This document shows positions 4,921 through 5,419 of a stretch of DNA of 5,419 nt, piece after piece. Under the pieces are notes generated by a model. The model did no database searches and was not told the origin of the DNA. It was given only the letters and a program-made list of their open reading frames with translations. The position numbers and the translations under genes were made by a program. The stretch comes from Nitriliruptoraceae bacterium (GTDB lineage: Bacteria > Actinomycetota > Nitriliruptoria > Nitriliruptorales > Nitriliruptoraceae), in NCBI GenBank assembly GCA_007120565.1, contig SKNK01000498.1:1-5419 (forward strand), written 5' to 3'. The stretch's first letter is position 1. Every line of letters starts with the position of its first letter.

Positions 4921-5419
4921 ATGCGAACCTCAGTCGACCTCCGCCGCGTGGGTGACGGCGTCCTCGACGATGTGCGCTACGTGGTGGCCGGGGTCATCGA
5001 CCTGCGCGCTGTCTTGACGCTCGCGCCCGGCGTCACCTTGTCGTTTCGTGAGGACACCGGTTTGTTCGCCCACGAAGGGGAGGACTCGGGGCTGGTGGCC
5101 GAGGGCACCGCGACGCAGCGGATCGTGTTGACCGGTGAAACCCAGGTGGGCGGCTCGTGGTACGGCGTCTACCTTCGTTCAGCGCGCTCGGAGGGCAACA
5201 TCATGGACTTCGTGACCATCGAGTATGGCGGTGGCGAGTACGACGGCGGCGTCACGGGGTGGGTCACCAACCAGGAGTTCAACCTTTCGGTTGGCCAGAT
5301 CCCGAGCAACACCGCCCAGATGCTCATCACGAACAGTGAGTTCCGGGACGCGGGCGTATCCGGCTCCGGGCGTGGGTACGGTCTCTACGTTGGCGTGGAC
5401 TCGATCGTCAACGACGACG
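4921..5419 (+). CDS. Right-handed parallel beta-helix protein, partial, cut by the window end
   Basis: An uninterrupted plus-strand frame encodes at least 166 residues and runs off the right edge. Seen: a short strand-turn pattern with LTLAPGVTLSF (32-42), GLVAEGTATQRIVLTGE (57-73), GSWYGVYLRS (78-87), MDFVTIEYGGG (95-105) and LITNSEFRDAG (135-145). This is the beta-helix rung pattern of secreted or surface proteins (APGV, AxGT...I.xTG, W.G...S, .TIEYGG). Such proteins normally carry an N-terminal export signal; none is present here. The ATG at 4921 has no Shine-Dalgarno sequence. An in-frame ATG at 4855 has GGAGG seven bases upstream, but codons 4855-4920 are unlike the rest (AGG, AGA, ACA, GTA) and run through the promoter and operator. 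GC in sampled lines (about 57-67%) is below that of a sampled FeoB line (about 75%). The 5' end may be truncated. Function unknown. Confidence 0.6.
   Translation, partial: MRTSVDLRRVGDGVLDDVRYVVAGVIDLRAVLTLAPGVTLSFREDTGLFAHEGEDSGLVAEGTATQRIVLTGETQVGGSWYGVYLRSARSEGNIMDFVTIEYGGGEYDGGVTGWVTNQEFNLSVGQIPSNTAQMLITNSEFRDAGVSGSGRGYGLYVGVDSIVNDD

Noticed and set aside
1..5419. tRNA, rRNA, CRISPR array, insertion sequence or riboswitch
   Set aside because: No cloverleaf, spaced direct repeats, transposase motif or terminal inverted repeats were seen on reading; gaps between genes are too short to hold most of these.

Overview
The window is high-GC DNA with GC-rich third codon positions. It carries tightly packed, overlapping minus-strand genes and a -35/-10 promoter layout, which suggests an actinobacterium (Mycobacteriales-like). 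No gene here fixes a genus, and a metagenomic origin is possible.

Layout, read in the direction of transcription of the minus strand (right to left). (a) A convincing promoter at 4891-4919 has a perfect 20-bp palindrome filling its spacer. It drives a small His-rich, two-repeat protein (4543-4842) that ends at a 13-bp GC hairpin (4484-4514). (b) A second promoter-like element (4428-4456), with a weak Fur/Zur-like half-site, precedes a run of genes that overlap by 1-4 nt. These are a CzcO/thioredoxin-reductase-like flavoprotein with a Cys-rich C-terminal tail (3283-4398), a FeoB-type GTPase/ferrous-iron permease (1613-3283), a second, different FAD/NAD(P)-binding monooxygenase-like protein (402-1616), and a small membrane protein (start at 402). 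The last is broken by two homopolymer frameshifts and runs off the left edge.

Taken together this looks like a metal-handling locus: a soluble His-rich metal buffer or chaperone, an iron-type permease, and two redox flavoproteins translated in coupling with it. FeoA and FeoC are absent and the permease has extra cysteines near its conserved GCNVPA motif. The metal is not fixed by the sequence; Fe(II), Zn(II) or another soft or borderline metal are all possible. The regulator is not encoded in the window.

On the right (about 4921 to the end, plus strand) an open frame encodes a right-handed parallel beta-helix protein of the extracellular type. It continues beyond the window. It begins abruptly beside the palindrome, has no secretion signal or good ribosome binding site, and has lower GC than the operon, so it may be a 5'-truncated gene at a rearrangement or assembly junction. 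No RNA gene, CRISPR array or insertion sequence was recognised.
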